A DNA stretch of 64,000 bases from Phyllobacterium zundukense (GTDB taxonomy: Bacteria; Pseudomonadota; Alphaproteobacteria; Rhizobiales; Rhizobiaceae). The notes beneath the pieces are model-generated. The model was not told the origin of the DNA, did not search any database, and was given only the letters and a program-made list of their open reading frames with translations. Shown piece after piece: positions 48,332 through 57,550 of this stretch. The position numbers and the translations under genes were made by a program. Location: assembly GCF_002764115.1 (NCBI RefSeq), contig NZ_CP017940.1, positions 1,710,501 to 1,774,500 on the forward strand. The letters run 5' to 3'. Positions within the stretch are counted from its first letter, which is position 1, and the number at the start of each line of letters is the position of its first letter.

Positions 48332-49744
48332 TTGACCAAGGAAACGAGGCGCAACGCGCAAAAGACTGGCGGAATTGCCGATAACGGCGACACTGCCAGA
48401 GAAGCTACGCGCGCGCTCGTCATCGTGCCGGTCTTGCCGCAACGCTTTAATGACGGCGGCAAGACCGACGACAACGGTCGTCCTAAATACCAGCGTGAGT
48501 TCCAGCGTAGTGACGAAGCCCGGCTTGAAGAAGCCGAGGGGCTTGCGCGGGCTATCGACCTCGACATTGTCCATTCGGACATCGTGCAGGTTTCCGCGCC
48601 GCGCCCGGCCACATTGCTTGGAACAGGCAAGGTCGAAACCATTGCCGAAATTATTGAGGCATCGCACGCTGAACTGGTGATCGTCGATCATTCACTGACA
48701 CCGGTACAGCAGCGTAATCTTGAAAAGGAATGGAATGCCAAGGTTCTGGACCGGACCGGGCTCATCCTTGAAATTTTCGGCCGGCGAGCCCAGACGAAGG
48801 AGGGTGCCCTCCAAGTCGAGCTGGCGCATCTGACCTACCAGAAAGGCCGCCTGGTCCGCAGCTGGACCCACTTGGAGCGTCAGCGTGGCGGTGGCGGCTT
48901 CCTTGGCGGTCCTGGTGAAACCCAGATCGAGGCTGACAGGCGCGCACTGCAGGAAAAGATCCTGCGCATCAAGCGCGAGCTGGAAACAGTCGTGCGTACG
49001 CGCACGCTGCATAGGGCCAAGCGCAAGAAAGTGCCGCATCCGGTTGTCGCGCTCGTCGGCTACACCAATGCCGGGAAATCCACACTGTTCAACCGGTTGA
49101 CCGGAGCAGGGGTCATTGCCGAAGATATGCTCTTTGCTACGCTGGATCCAACATTGCGCCGCATCCAGCTTGAACACGGCGAAACCATCATTCTGTCCGA
49201 TACGGTTGGTTTCATCTCCAACCTGCCGACCCATCTCGTCGCCGCTTTCCGGGCAACTCTGGAAGAGGTGGTCGAGGCCGACCTCATCCTTCATATACGC
49301 GATATTTCCGATCCAGACACCGCCGCCCAGGCGGAAGATGTTCACGCGATTATGACCAGCCTTGGCATCGAGCGAGGCGATACCAAGCGCATCATCGAAG
49401 TCTGGAACAAGATCGACCTGCTTGATGATGCAGGCCGTGAAGCGGCTCTACGTCTCAGCGCGGCGGCAACTGGCAATGAACATCCCATTCCGGTTTCAGC
49501 GATAACAGGCGAGGGTATCGATGCGCTGCTCAAGGAAATCGAGGACCGGATCGCCGGCAAACTGAAGCACGTCAGGATCACACTGCAGCATAACCAGATG
49601 CGCCTGATGGACTGGATCTATCAGCATTCGAGCAATGTAAGGCGCAAGGACCTCGATGACGGTTCGATCACCTTGAGCATGGATATGACTGTCAACTCGC
49701 ACGCTATGCTCGATGAGAAAATATTGAGCAAAAGCAATAGATAA
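48332..49744 (+). CDS. hflX: Ribosome-associated GTPase HflX
   Basis: GTPase that rescues or splits stalled ribosomes. The 470-residue protein has the N-terminal HflX domain with a Gly-rich linker (ERQRGGGGFLGGPGETQIE), and a GTPase domain with G1 VGYTNAGKST, G3 DTVGFI and G4 NKID. It appears to start at a TTG (48332) 8 bases after hfq; the first ~35 residues are polar and variable, so a start a little further down is possible. The hfq-hflX pair is widely conserved. Confidence 0.95.
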   Translation: MTKETRRNAQKTGGIADNGDTAREATRALVIVPVLPQRFNDGGKTDDNGRPKYQREFQRSDEARLEEAEGLARAIDLDIVHSDIVQVSAPRPATLLGTGKVETIAEIIEASHAELVIVDHSLTPVQQRNLEKEWNAKVLDRTGLILEIFGRRAQTKEGALQVELAHLTYQKGRLVRSWTHLERQRGGGGFLGGPGETQIEADRRALQEKILRIKRELETVVRTRTLHRAKRKKVPHPVVALVGYTNAGKSTLFNRLTGAGVIAEDMLFATLDPTLRRIQLEHGETIILSDTVGFISNLPTHLVAAFRATLEEVVEADLILHIRDISDPDTAAQAEDVHAIMTSLGIERGDTKRIIEVWNKIDLLDDAGREAALRLSAAATGNEHPIPVSAITGEGIDALLKEIEDRIAGKLKHVRITLQHNQMRLMDWIYQHSSNVRRKDLDDGSITLSMDMTVNSHAMLDEKILSKSNR

Positions 49745-49750
49745 GCCGAG

Positions 49751-50572
49751 CTACTTCGCTTTTTTGGCTTCTTGCCAGAGTGCTTCCATTTCATCGAGCG
49801 TTGCCGCATCCAGCGACTGCTCCTGTTCGGCCAATTTGCGCTCGATATAGTGGAAGCGTTTGCGGAACTTCTCATTTGTGCCGCGCAGGGCGCTTTCCGG
49901 TTCGAGCTTAAGGTGCCGGCCGAGATTGACCAGGGCAAACAGCAGGTCACCATACTCTTCTTCAGTATCTTTCTGATTACCGCTGGCGATCGCTTCTTTC
50001 AGCTCGCCGATTTCTTCCTCGATCTTGTCGAGGATCGGGCCTGCTTCCGACCAGTCAAATCCGACTTTCGCGGCCTTCTGCTGCAGCTTCAAGGCGCGCA
50101 TCAGGGCAGGAAAACCGTGCGGGATATCATCGAGAAAGCCATCCGCTTCCGCCAGGCCGAGATTGAGCGCGGCGCGGCGCTCACGGCGTTCAGCTTTCTC
50201 CTCGGCTTTGATCTTGTCCCACATGCCTTTGGCCATACCGGCACCACGCGCAGCCTCTTCGCCAAAGACGTGGGGATGACGACGGATCATCTTGTGGGTG
50301 ATGGCCTGCACCACATCGCCGAAATCGAATGCCTTCAGTTCCTCGGCCATGCGAGCGTGAAATACGACCTGCAGCAGCAGGTCGCCGAGTTCCTCGCGCA
50401 AGTCGTCGATGTCGTTACGCTCAATGGCATCGATGACTTCGAACGCTTCCTCAAGCGTGTATGGCGCTATGGATTTGAAATCCTGTTCCAGATCCCACGG
50501 ACAGCCGGTTACGGGCGTCCGCAGCGCTGTCATGATCTCGAGAAGGCGGGCGATGTCGCGTGATGGTTTCAT
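49751..50572 (-). CDS. mazG: Nucleoside triphosphate pyrophosphohydrolase MazG
   Basis: House-cleaning enzyme that hydrolyses NTPs and dNTPs to monophosphates. The 273-residue chain has two MazG modules: the first with CPWDLEQ and the metal motif EEAFEV ... LREELGDLL (about 30-75), the second around EEEIGELKEAI ... EEEYGDLLFAL (about 170-215), then KFRKRFHYIERKL. The ATG at 50572 was preferred over the frame from 50662, whose extra 30 Cys-rich residues are unlike the family. It is convergent with hflX, with 6 bases between stops. Confidence 0.93.
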   Translation of the reverse strand: MKPSRDIARLLEIMTALRTPVTGCPWDLEQDFKSIAPYTLEEAFEVIDAIERNDIDDLREELGDLLLQVVFHARMAEELKAFDFGDVVQAITHKMIRRHPHVFGEEAARGAGMAKGMWDKIKAEEKAERRERRAALNLGLAEADGFLDDIPHGFPALMRALKLQQKAAKVGFDWSEAGPILDKIEEEIGELKEAIASGNQKDTEEEYGDLLFALVNLGRHLKLEPESALRGTNEKFRKRFHYIERKLAEQEQSLDAATLDEMEALWQEAKKAK

Positions 50573-50681
50573 GGGAAGACAATAGGCCAGTACGCAGACT
50601 GCGAACATTGTTTCGTGCCGCGCAGAGCAAGATTGTCCACAACATCCGCGTACTGGAAACAATTAGAGTGACTGAGTTGGT

Positions 50682-51932
50682 TCAAGCGCTTTCGCTTTGG
50701 TGTGCAGGAGCACAGTCGCCAGAAAACGCGTACACGTCGATTGGTTCACCGACACCTCTCAGCGGGAACGAACCGAGATTCTCCAGCCTGGATTCGCAAC
50801 CTGCCATCTCTGCGAACACTTTGGACAGGAGGACGGGACGCTTGGTCTCCTTGGTCAAGCTTTCAAGTCGCGACGCAACATTGACCGCCGGTCCAATCAC
50901 CGTGAAGTCGAGACGCTTGCGGGAACCGATATTGCCGTACATCACGTCGCCAACGTGGACCCCAATGCCATAGCCAAGCGAGTCGTGTCCTCCTCGGATG
51001 TTTTCATCGTTCAGTGCGGCCATTGCGGTTTGTGCTTCGCTGATCGCCTGGAGAAGATTGGTGCATGCATCTGGGTTACTCAGCGGGAAGATCGCCAGAA
51101 GTCCATCCCCCATGAATTTGAGAATTTCCCCGCCATGCTTCTCGATTGGCTCTGACATCGCGTCAAAATAGCCGTTCAACAGTTCAATGACATCATCCCG
51201 GGGCCAGAGGTCCGATATTGCCGTGAAGTTGCGAAGGTCACAGATCAGGATCGCAGCGCCGACCGTCACTCCGCTCCCGCGGGTTGTCGCGCCGGCGAGG
51301 ATCTGCTCGCTCGCATGCGGACCGACATAGGTTTCCAAAAGCGTGCGGGCGAGGCGGTTCTTCAATCTGATCTCGCTGACAAGGGCGAGGGCCGGGAGGA
51401 GGTCTGCAAGAAATGCGATGTGGTCGTCGCTGAAGCCGCCGGGACTGTCACTCGAGAAGGTCACGACATGCCGTTTGTCGAGCGTATGATTGAGCGGCCA
51501 AGCGATGTAGTCGGTATAACCCTCACCGCGCAACTCATCATACATCGGATACAGGGGGCCACCTTCATTAGGTGCTTCGAGACGTTGCCGAACGACCTGT
51601 GCTCCATTGTTGATCTCGCTTATCGGACTGTTCAAATATTGTATGGATTCTTCGATACCGTAGTCGAAGGTGCGGATTTCCGCCTCCGACAATCCCTTCC
51701 GCCATAGAATCCGGGCCCCGAGCCATTGAGGATGATTGGTTCTGAAATGGAGTGTCGCCCGGGCAACTGGTACACCGGCATCCAACAACCTCTTGGACAT
51801 CTCGACCAGGATGTTGTCGATGAATCGTTCATTCCGCGTCTCGATCACCAGCCAGTCAAGAATTTCTCGTCTCTGGGCTGGCCAGACGCCTTCACGTGGC
51901 GAAGCAGAGGTTGCGTTCGATACCGGTAGCAT
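50682..51932 (-). CDS. Class III adenylate/guanylate cyclase
   Basis: A 416-residue cytosolic protein. The N-terminal ~200 residues (REILDWLVIETRNERFIDNILVEMSKRLLDAG and following) are the sensor-like region often found with rhizobial cyclases, without a recognised domain name. The C-terminal catalytic domain has the metal Asp pair in ICDLRNFT and KFMGDGLLAIF, and the transition-state residues in IGPAVNVASRLE. Cyclic AMP is the likelier product given the Lys before MGD, but this is not certain. It is on the strand opposite hflX and 109 bases upstream of mazG. Confidence 0.88.
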   Translation of the reverse strand: MLPVSNATSASPREGVWPAQRREILDWLVIETRNERFIDNILVEMSKRLLDAGVPVARATLHFRTNHPQWLGARILWRKGLSEAEIRTFDYGIEESIQYLNSPISEINNGAQVVRQRLEAPNEGGPLYPMYDELRGEGYTDYIAWPLNHTLDKRHVVTFSSDSPGGFSDDHIAFLADLLPALALVSEIRLKNRLARTLLETYVGPHASEQILAGATTRGSGVTVGAAILICDLRNFTAISDLWPRDDVIELLNGYFDAMSEPIEKHGGEILKFMGDGLLAIFPLSNPDACTNLLQAISEAQTAMAALNDENIRGGHDSLGYGIGVHVGDVMYGNIGSRKRLDFTVIGPAVNVASRLESLTKETKRPVLLSKVFAEMAGCESRLENLGSFPLRGVGEPIDVYAFSGDCAPAHQSESA

Positions 51933-52075
51933 TGCAACACTCCATTGGTTTGCCCATCATGTCCTTAAAATAGGGTCGCCCCTGTTCGACATTCAAGTGG
52001 CGCTGAGGCGCATGGCATGTGAGGCCCATCGCTACTCAGGTGTCGGCAGTTCGCGCCGTTGAAATTTGTGCAATA

Positions 52076-52585
52076 TCACTGTCTCTGCAGGTTGATCTCG
52101 CTGGTTACAACAGTCTTGCCCGAAAGAGGGTCAACATCGACCGTGGTTAGCTTCATGCCATTGTTTCCGACCTTTTGTACAACCAGCTGCGCATTGCGGT
52201 CGCCATTCACATTCTTGGCCCAACGGATGTCCAGATTGATGGAGTCGTCGCGTCGGCTTCCAATTAGACCGGCTTTGCCGGTGCCTGCTCCGGTGTAGGA
52301 CCCCGTATAGGTGGCCCCGTTAAATTTCAGGTCGGCACCAATCGTGCGTGAGATCACAATCAGGCCGCGGCAATTGCCATCGAGTGCAAGTGATGAATCA
52401 GTGGCGCTTGAATCGAAGCGGCAGGAAACGGCAAGAGGCGCGGAATTGGTGCGCACTTTGACTGTGCCTGTGCCAGCCCATTTTCCCTCGAGTGATTTAA
52501 GGAAGGCCGACTCCTCGGCTGGCGCGGCGCCCACGACAAATGCTAAAGCGCCTACGAACAAAAACATTGAAAGAAATTTCTTCAT
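52076..52585 (-). CDS. Exported protein of unknown function
   Basis: A 169-residue protein with a clear signal peptide (KKFLSMFLFVGALAFVVGAAPAEE) followed by an all-beta-looking domain: SLEGKWAGTGTVKV, two cysteines likely to form a disulfide (CRFDSS and GNCRGL) and alternating short strands such as FNGATYTGSYTGAGTGKAGLIG. It looks like a small periplasmic beta-barrel or lipocalin-like protein seen in rhizobia; no function is known. Start at 52585 chosen at the signal peptide. Confidence 0.75.
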   Translation of the reverse strand: MKKFLSMFLFVGALAFVVGAAPAEESAFLKSLEGKWAGTGTVKVRTNSAPLAVSCRFDSSATDSSLALDGNCRGLIVISRTIGADLKFNGATYTGSYTGAGTGKAGLIGSRRDDSINLDIRWAKNVNGDRNAQLVVQKVGNNGMKLTTVDVDPLSGKTVVTSEINLQRQ

Positions 52586-52625
52586 ATCGACACTTCCTGC
52601 TCTTCGAGAGAAACGGATGCCGTAG

Positions 52626-54110
52626 TCAGACCCCATACCGGACTTTGAGGTGATTGATGAAGTATGAGGCCTTGAGTTTTTCACCGGTTGCACGCTCAAG
52701 CAAGTCCGGTGTCGTATATCGAGAAGCTTGCGACCAGATATTCTCGCATCGCCAAGCGTTGACAGCGTCGAACTTGCCCTTGGCAATCTCATCATTTGCA
52801 GCCGGATGCATTTTTTCAAATGCCGCCCATTGCTGCGCCGCCATCATTGCGCCGAGCGTATAGGATGGGAAATATCCGAATGCCGCACTTGCCCAGTGCG
52901 GGTCTTGCATGGGACCGTCGGCGGGATTGTCGAGTGTGGACAGTCCGAGATAGTCGCGCATCTTGGCGTCCCACGCTTCCGGTAGATCGGTCACTTCAAG
53001 CCGGCCGGCGATGAAATCCTGCTCCAGTTCAAAACGAAGGATGACGTGCAGCGGATAGGTTACCTCATCAGCGTCGACTCGGATCAGGCCGCGCTCTACA
53101 CGGTGCACGTGTGGCAGGATATCGTCGATCGACCAGCTCTCGCCGAGGTGTTTTTCCACCATCGGCAGCGCCCAGCACCAGAAGGCCGGATTGCGGCCAA
53201 GCTGTTTTTCAACGAACAGGCTTTGGCTTTCGTGTACGGCAATGCCTCGCGGTTTGCCGAGCGGCCAGTGGCCCCAGTCATGTGGCAGGTTCTGCTCGTA
53301 AAGAGCGTGCCCCGTCTCGTGCAGGACGCCCATCAACGCCGAGAGGAAATCAGAGGTTTTGTAGCGTGTCGTAATGCGCACATCGCTTGGCACGCCGCCG
53401 CAGAACGGATGATGTGATATCGACAGGCTGCCGTGGGTGAAGTCGAAACCGATCGCGCCCATCACCGCGAGTCCGAGGTCGCGCTGTTTTTCGATCGGAT
53501 ACGTCCCGGACAATTGTTTCAGCGGGCGTTTGGCGAGCCGCTCCTCCTGCACAGCCAGAACGTGCGGCACGAAATCTCTCAGAAACGTCTTGAGTTCGTC
53601 GAAGACAGGGGCAATGTCTGCAGCACGGCTGCCGGGATCATGTTGTTCTATCATCGCGTCATAAGGGTCGAGGCCGAGTACTTCAGCGCGCAACGCAGAC
53701 TCTTCGCGCGCCAGCGTTACGATGCCTTCCAGCGCGGGCTTGAAACCCACCCAGTCGTTCTTGGGTCGCAGGTCGCGCCAAAGTTGCTCGCAACGCAGCC
53801 GCTCGCGCGTCAGGCGCTCAACGAACTCAGCGGGCAGACAGGTGAGATTGGTGTAGTGGCGACGGAACTCCGCGACGGCAATGCGCTGGTCGTCGTTCAA
53901 ATCCTCAGATTCGGCCGCAGCGATCCAGTCGGCGATTATCGGCGCAGTGGATTGGCGGTGCAGCATGCCCGCCAAGCCAGACATTGCCTCGGCGCGTTTG
54001 GTGCCGCCGCCCACCGCCATATGTGTCGCCTCGTCGGCACCGAGGATCGCCAGGGCATGCTCCAGCGTTTCGAGCTTGCGGCCAAGATCGTCGAGTTGCT
54101 GGAAGGACAT
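52626..54110 (-). CDS. Carboxypeptidase M32 (thermostable carboxypeptidase Taq-type)
   Basis: Zinc carboxypeptidase of 494 residues that removes C-terminal residues, cytosolic and all-helical. The zinc motif HETGH lies in SALMGVLHETGHALYEQ, with the downstream zinc Glu in GIAVHESQSLFVEK and the family phrases HHPFCGGVPSDVRITTRY and IRVDADEVTYPLHVILRFELE. ATG at 54110 was chosen; a frame extends to 54167 but without family similarity. Confidence 0.94.
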   Translation of the reverse strand: MSFQQLDDLGRKLETLEHALAILGADEATHMAVGGGTKRAEAMSGLAGMLHRQSTAPIIADWIAAAESEDLNDDQRIAVAEFRRHYTNLTCLPAEFVERLTRERLRCEQLWRDLRPKNDWVGFKPALEGIVTLAREESALRAEVLGLDPYDAMIEQHDPGSRAADIAPVFDELKTFLRDFVPHVLAVQEERLAKRPLKQLSGTYPIEKQRDLGLAVMGAIGFDFTHGSLSISHHPFCGGVPSDVRITTRYKTSDFLSALMGVLHETGHALYEQNLPHDWGHWPLGKPRGIAVHESQSLFVEKQLGRNPAFWCWALPMVEKHLGESWSIDDILPHVHRVERGLIRVDADEVTYPLHVILRFELEQDFIAGRLEVTDLPEAWDAKMRDYLGLSTLDNPADGPMQDPHWASAAFGYFPSYTLGAMMAAQQWAAFEKMHPAANDEIAKGKFDAVNAWRCENIWSQASRYTTPDLLERATGEKLKASYFINHLKVRYGV

Positions 54111-54263
54111 GGTTGCTCCGATGGTTCTTGCAGCTGCCACAAGACACCAATGCTGGCTGTGATGCAAGAATCGACCGCGTCATTTGCCGGGCAGGGGGCG
54201 CTGTGATTCCCTTCATCAACTCTAACACCATTCCTTGTATTCGCTGTGCGGAGCTCGCGACGC

Positions 54264-55139
54264 TCAGGCGCCCATGTCACGTTCCAGTTGCTCGAAATGC
54301 TCGGTGATTTCAGCGCCAGTCGCGATCCAGACGTCGCCCTTCGCCTGAACGTGCCGCAGAAAATCCCGGAGGATATGCCAGCGCATTGGCCGTCCTGAGA
54401 CTTGGGGATGTAGCACCAGCGTGGTTACGCCGCCCCATGCATGCGTTGCCTCAAATTCGTCGACCCATAGCGGAAGAACCGCCTCGCGCCCGAAAAGCGC
54501 GCGTGGGCTGGTTCGGCTCGACATTCCGAAGTTCCAGTCGTCGAAGGCAAAATTGACTGGGATTTCAACGACGCCTGGCTTGCCGTCCGCGAGCTGGTGG
54601 CGATAGGGCAGTATGTCGTCACGGAACGAGCTCGAATAGCGAATGCCGGCCTTCGCCAGATAAGCGAGAAGCTCGGGGAAATTTTCCCCTGATGGTGCCC
54701 GATAGCCAATTGGCCTCACGCCCAGCGCTTTCTCCAGCGCCTCGAATCCACGATCTATCTCCTCGAAGGATTCGTCCATTTTCTCGCGGTCGGGCATCTT
54801 GTGCAGATAGCCGTGATGGCCGATCTCGTGACCTGCCTTCAGAATCGGCTCGCACACGGCCGGATGCGCAAGGGCCGTCCAGCCCGGAACGAAGAATGTG
54901 GCCTTAAGGGCCAGTTCCTCCATGAGTTGCAGTATTTTAGTAATCCCGACACGGGCGTCGTAGCCGCCATGCGATGTGGTGACCATACGATCCACATTCG
55001 ACGGATTGTTGCCGATCCATGCCGTTTCTGCATCGACATCGAAGCCGATGAAGAGGGCACTTTTCGCACCGTTCGGCCATATTATCGGCGGTGTCTTGAA
55101 CGCTGGATTGAGCGGCCGTGGAGAAAGATCGTAGGTCAT
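54264..55139 (-). CDS. Polysaccharide deacetylase-fold (NodB homology) hydrolase
   Basis: A 291-residue cytosolic NodB-homology protein: the first motif FIGFDVDAETAW with catalytic Asp, a zinc motif GHEIGHHGYLHKMP (His-x3-His type), then GYRAPSGENFPELLAYL and the late motif LVLHPQVSGRP. With no signal peptide and placed in a catabolic operon, it resembles the PuuE allantoinase or imidase-like branch that cleaves amides or cyclic imides rather than polysaccharides. It lies 12 bases after the MmgE/PrpD gene, sharing its transcript. Confidence 0.85.
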   Translation of the reverse strand: MTYDLSPRPLNPAFKTPPIIWPNGAKSALFIGFDVDAETAWIGNNPSNVDRMVTTSHGGYDARVGITKILQLMEELALKATFFVPGWTALAHPAVCEPILKAGHEIGHHGYLHKMPDREKMDESFEEIDRGFEALEKALGVRPIGYRAPSGENFPELLAYLAKAGIRYSSSFRDDILPYRHQLADGKPGVVEIPVNFAFDDWNFGMSSRTSPRALFGREAVLPLWVDEFEATHAWGGVTTLVLHPQVSGRPMRWHILRDFLRHVQAKGDVWIATGAEITEHFEQLERDMGA

Positions 55140-55151
55140 GCTGGAACTCCT

Positions 55152-56546
55152 TCAGCGGAAGGTTGGCCGATTGTCTGCGTCACCTGCAAGCAGTGTCTCG
55201 AACCGGCGGCAATCATCGAACTGTTCGAGCGTGTCGAGCACATTCAAGAGATTTGACACCCGATCATCCTCAAGGGCCATACCGCCAAGTTGCCGGAATT
55301 TGGCATCGATCGCTTCGCGCTGCATCGGTCGTTCGGCAGATCCGGTCGCTCGCGGTACCATGCGTGAGGTGCGCGTTCCGTCGGAAAATATCAGTGTCAG
55401 AACCGGCTCGTCGAGCGGTTGCATGGCCCTGTCGATTTCGAGCTGCATCCGTTGCATGAATGCACCGACGCGCGGATCCGATCTGCACTGCGAGGTGTAG
55501 GCATCGAGACCAGCCGTGCCGAAAACGCAGCGTGCAGCGAGGGCATAGGGCAGGCTCATCTGCGTGCCCGCCATGGAGTTACTGCCTTTGTGTCCACACA
55601 TGCCCATCAGCATTTCGCTGAGATGCAAATGCATGGATATAATGTTCTCGGGCTCTTGTTGAGTTTCTTGAAGAATATCTTCGAGCGCATCGACTGCCGA
55701 ATGGGCACCGCGACAGGAAGCGTAGGGCTTCAGAACGGCGCGATTGACTTTCCAGCTCTCCCCGAGCGCCTCCGAGAGTTTTTCCGGTTCACCTGATGAT
55801 TTGTTGAAAGAACGGAAGAAACCGCCCCATACATCGTCGAACACCTTCGAGGGGCCGGCAAATCCTTCAGCAGCAAGCGTGGCTGCCAACAATCCCCCCT
55901 CGGCGGCACGCCCGGCGTGAATTTTTTTGGCTTGCGAGCCGTCGTGGATAAATCCCCACAATCCGGATGAAAAACTCGTTGCCAACGTGATCGCATCGAC
56001 GCAGCCTTGCCGCGACAAACCTTGCAGATTCGCCACGGCCGCTGCTGCTGCCATTGTTCCGCAGGTACCTGTCGAATGCCAACCGAGGCTGTTGTGGCTG
56101 TCATAGCCGCCCGCAGCTTCAAGTACACGCCGCCCGACATCGTATCCCGCGACGACGCTCGCGATCAGGTGTTTTCCACTGACCGCATGTTCCGACGCGG
56201 ACACGGCGGCCAGAACCGCGGGCATGACCACGGCTCCGGAATGGTCGCACCCACCGGCATCGTCGAGCTCGAACGCATGGGCGGCAACTCCGTTTATAAG
56301 TGCCGCGTCTCGGGCAGATGCGAAGGCTTGCGTGCCCCAGAGACGCGTCTTGCCATCCTGGCCGGCAATCTTGCGTGCCAGGCCGAACTCCGCTGAGCGC
56401 GCACCGGCAAGCGCGGCACCAAGTGTATCGGCGATATGGATTTTCGCCTTGGCGACAACATCCGTTGGAATGTCTTCAAAACGAAGATCTGCAACAAAGG
56501 CTGCTAGCCTTTCGACTGGCTTTGCGCGGGACGTGGCGATGTTCAT
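55152..56546 (-). CDS. MmgE/PrpD-family protein (candidate iminodisuccinate epimerase-like)
   Basis: A 464-residue protein of the MmgE/PrpD superfamily: RLAAFVADLRFEDIPTDVVAKAKIHIADTLGAALAG, then AAHAFELDDAGGCDHSGAVVMPAVLA, HSTGTCGTMAAAAAVANL and KPYASCRGAHSAVDAL. The family includes 2-methylcitrate dehydratase, cis-aconitate decarboxylase and the iminodisuccinate epimerase of Agrobacterium. The context (ArgH-like lyase and amino-acid importer, no methylcitrate genes) favours the epimerase role, which remains an inference. ATG at 56546 was preferred over 56624. Confidence 0.85.
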   Translation of the reverse strand: MNIATSRAKPVERLAAFVADLRFEDIPTDVVAKAKIHIADTLGAALAGARSAEFGLARKIAGQDGKTRLWGTQAFASARDAALINGVAAHAFELDDAGGCDHSGAVVMPAVLAAVSASEHAVSGKHLIASVVAGYDVGRRVLEAAGGYDSHNSLGWHSTGTCGTMAAAAAVANLQGLSRQGCVDAITLATSFSSGLWGFIHDGSQAKKIHAGRAAEGGLLAATLAAEGFAGPSKVFDDVWGGFFRSFNKSSGEPEKLSEALGESWKVNRAVLKPYASCRGAHSAVDALEDILQETQQEPENIISMHLHLSEMLMGMCGHKGSNSMAGTQMSLPYALAARCVFGTAGLDAYTSQCRSDPRVGAFMQRMQLEIDRAMQPLDEPVLTLIFSDGTRTSRMVPRATGSAERPMQREAIDAKFRQLGGMALEDDRVSNLLNVLDTLEQFDDCRRFETLLAGDADNRPTFR

Positions 56547-56613
56547 GGATGGAATCTTCTCGATCTTGCGCAGACTTTGCACTGACGCCACAAACTTGGG
56601 CGAGGCGGTGAAC

Positions 56614-56634
56614 CCCGGCGGCATTGCCGCCGGG
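56614..56634 (-). other. Intercistronic hairpin between the binding-protein and MmgE/PrpD genes
   Basis: A perfect 9-bp GC-rich stem, CCCGGCGGC (56614-56622) with GCCGCCGGG (56626-56634) and loop ATT, 17 bases after the binding-protein stop. Without a T run it is probably a 3'-end-protecting element that raises binding-protein mRNA over the genes that follow. Confidence 0.6.
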
Positions 56635-56650
56635 ATACCAATGCTGAAAG

Positions 56651-57481
56651 TTACTTTACAGCTTCACCGTTGATATAGATGCCATCCAACAACGTACCCT
56701 CGAGGCCATACTTGGCGAAGATCGTCTTGTATTCGCCGGATGCCATCAGCGCTTGCAATGCGGAAGCATAGGCATCGCGCAACTCCGTGTCCTTCTTTGC
56801 GAACGCGATACCCTGATAAACCGCGGTGAAGGGTTCGCCGACGACGGCGTATGTGTCCTTTTCCAGCGTCAGCAGGTAGGGAAGCGTTTCGGAACCCTGG
56901 ACTGCAGCGTCGAGGCGACCCTGCTTGAGCTGGGCACGGGCATCCGCCGAACCTTCTGTTCCCACCACGACGATCGCGGGCTTGCCTGCAGCCTCGCAGT
57001 TCGTCGCGCTCCACTTGGCCGTTTCATCGGGGAATGAGGTGCGGCGGCTCATGCCGATCGTCTTGCCGCAGAAATCGGTGAGCGTCTTGAATTCGTCCTT
57101 GCGGGCGAAGGAGGTGTAAAACTGGGCACCTGATTTCATGTAGTCGACGAAATCGAGCGTATCGCGGCGCTTTGGCAGATCGCTCATGCCGCTATGGATC
57201 AGGTCGACGCGGCCTGTCGTGAGCGATGAGATCATCTGTTCGAAGCCGATGTCGGCCCATTCGACTGTTGTTCCGAGCTGCTTGGCGAGTGCAAGGCCGA
57301 GATCGATATCGACGCCGGTGAGCGTGTTGGTGGCCGGATCCTTGTATTCCATCGGAGGATAGTTCGGCTGATTGGCAACGATCACCTTGCCGGCCGTCTT
57401 TACCTTCTCAGGGAGTCCCTCAGCGTTGACGGCGGTCGCCGCAAGGCAGGCGAGCGTGAGCAGTGCGAGATGCTTCTTCAT
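56651..57481 (-). CDS. Amino-acid ABC transporter substrate-binding protein (family 3)
   Basis: Periplasmic binding protein of 276 residues: a signal peptide (MKKHLALLTLACLAATAVNAEG) and the bilobed SBP_bac_3 domain with NQPNYPPMEYKDPATNTLTGVDIDLGLALAKQLG, FEQMISSLTTGRVDLIHSGMSD and a late YKTIFAKYGLEG. The two cysteines (FCGKTIG and NCEAAG) may form a disulfide. Ligands of this family are polar or acidic amino acids and opines; the operon suggests an N-substituted aspartate. Start chosen at the signal peptide (57481). Confidence 0.9.
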   Translation of the reverse strand: MKKHLALLTLACLAATAVNAEGLPEKVKTAGKVIVANQPNYPPMEYKDPATNTLTGVDIDLGLALAKQLGTTVEWADIGFEQMISSLTTGRVDLIHSGMSDLPKRRDTLDFVDYMKSGAQFYTSFARKDEFKTLTDFCGKTIGMSRRTSFPDETAKWSATNCEAAGKPAIVVVGTEGSADARAQLKQGRLDAAVQGSETLPYLLTLEKDTYAVVGEPFTAVYQGIAFAKKDTELRDAYASALQALMASGEYKTIFAKYGLEGTLLDGIYINGEAVK

Positions 57482-57550
57482 GTAAGTTCCCCTTGTTTGA
57501 CACATGGTTGCGAGTGGCTCAGACGCTTGCCGACGAGCCGTTCCCGTATT

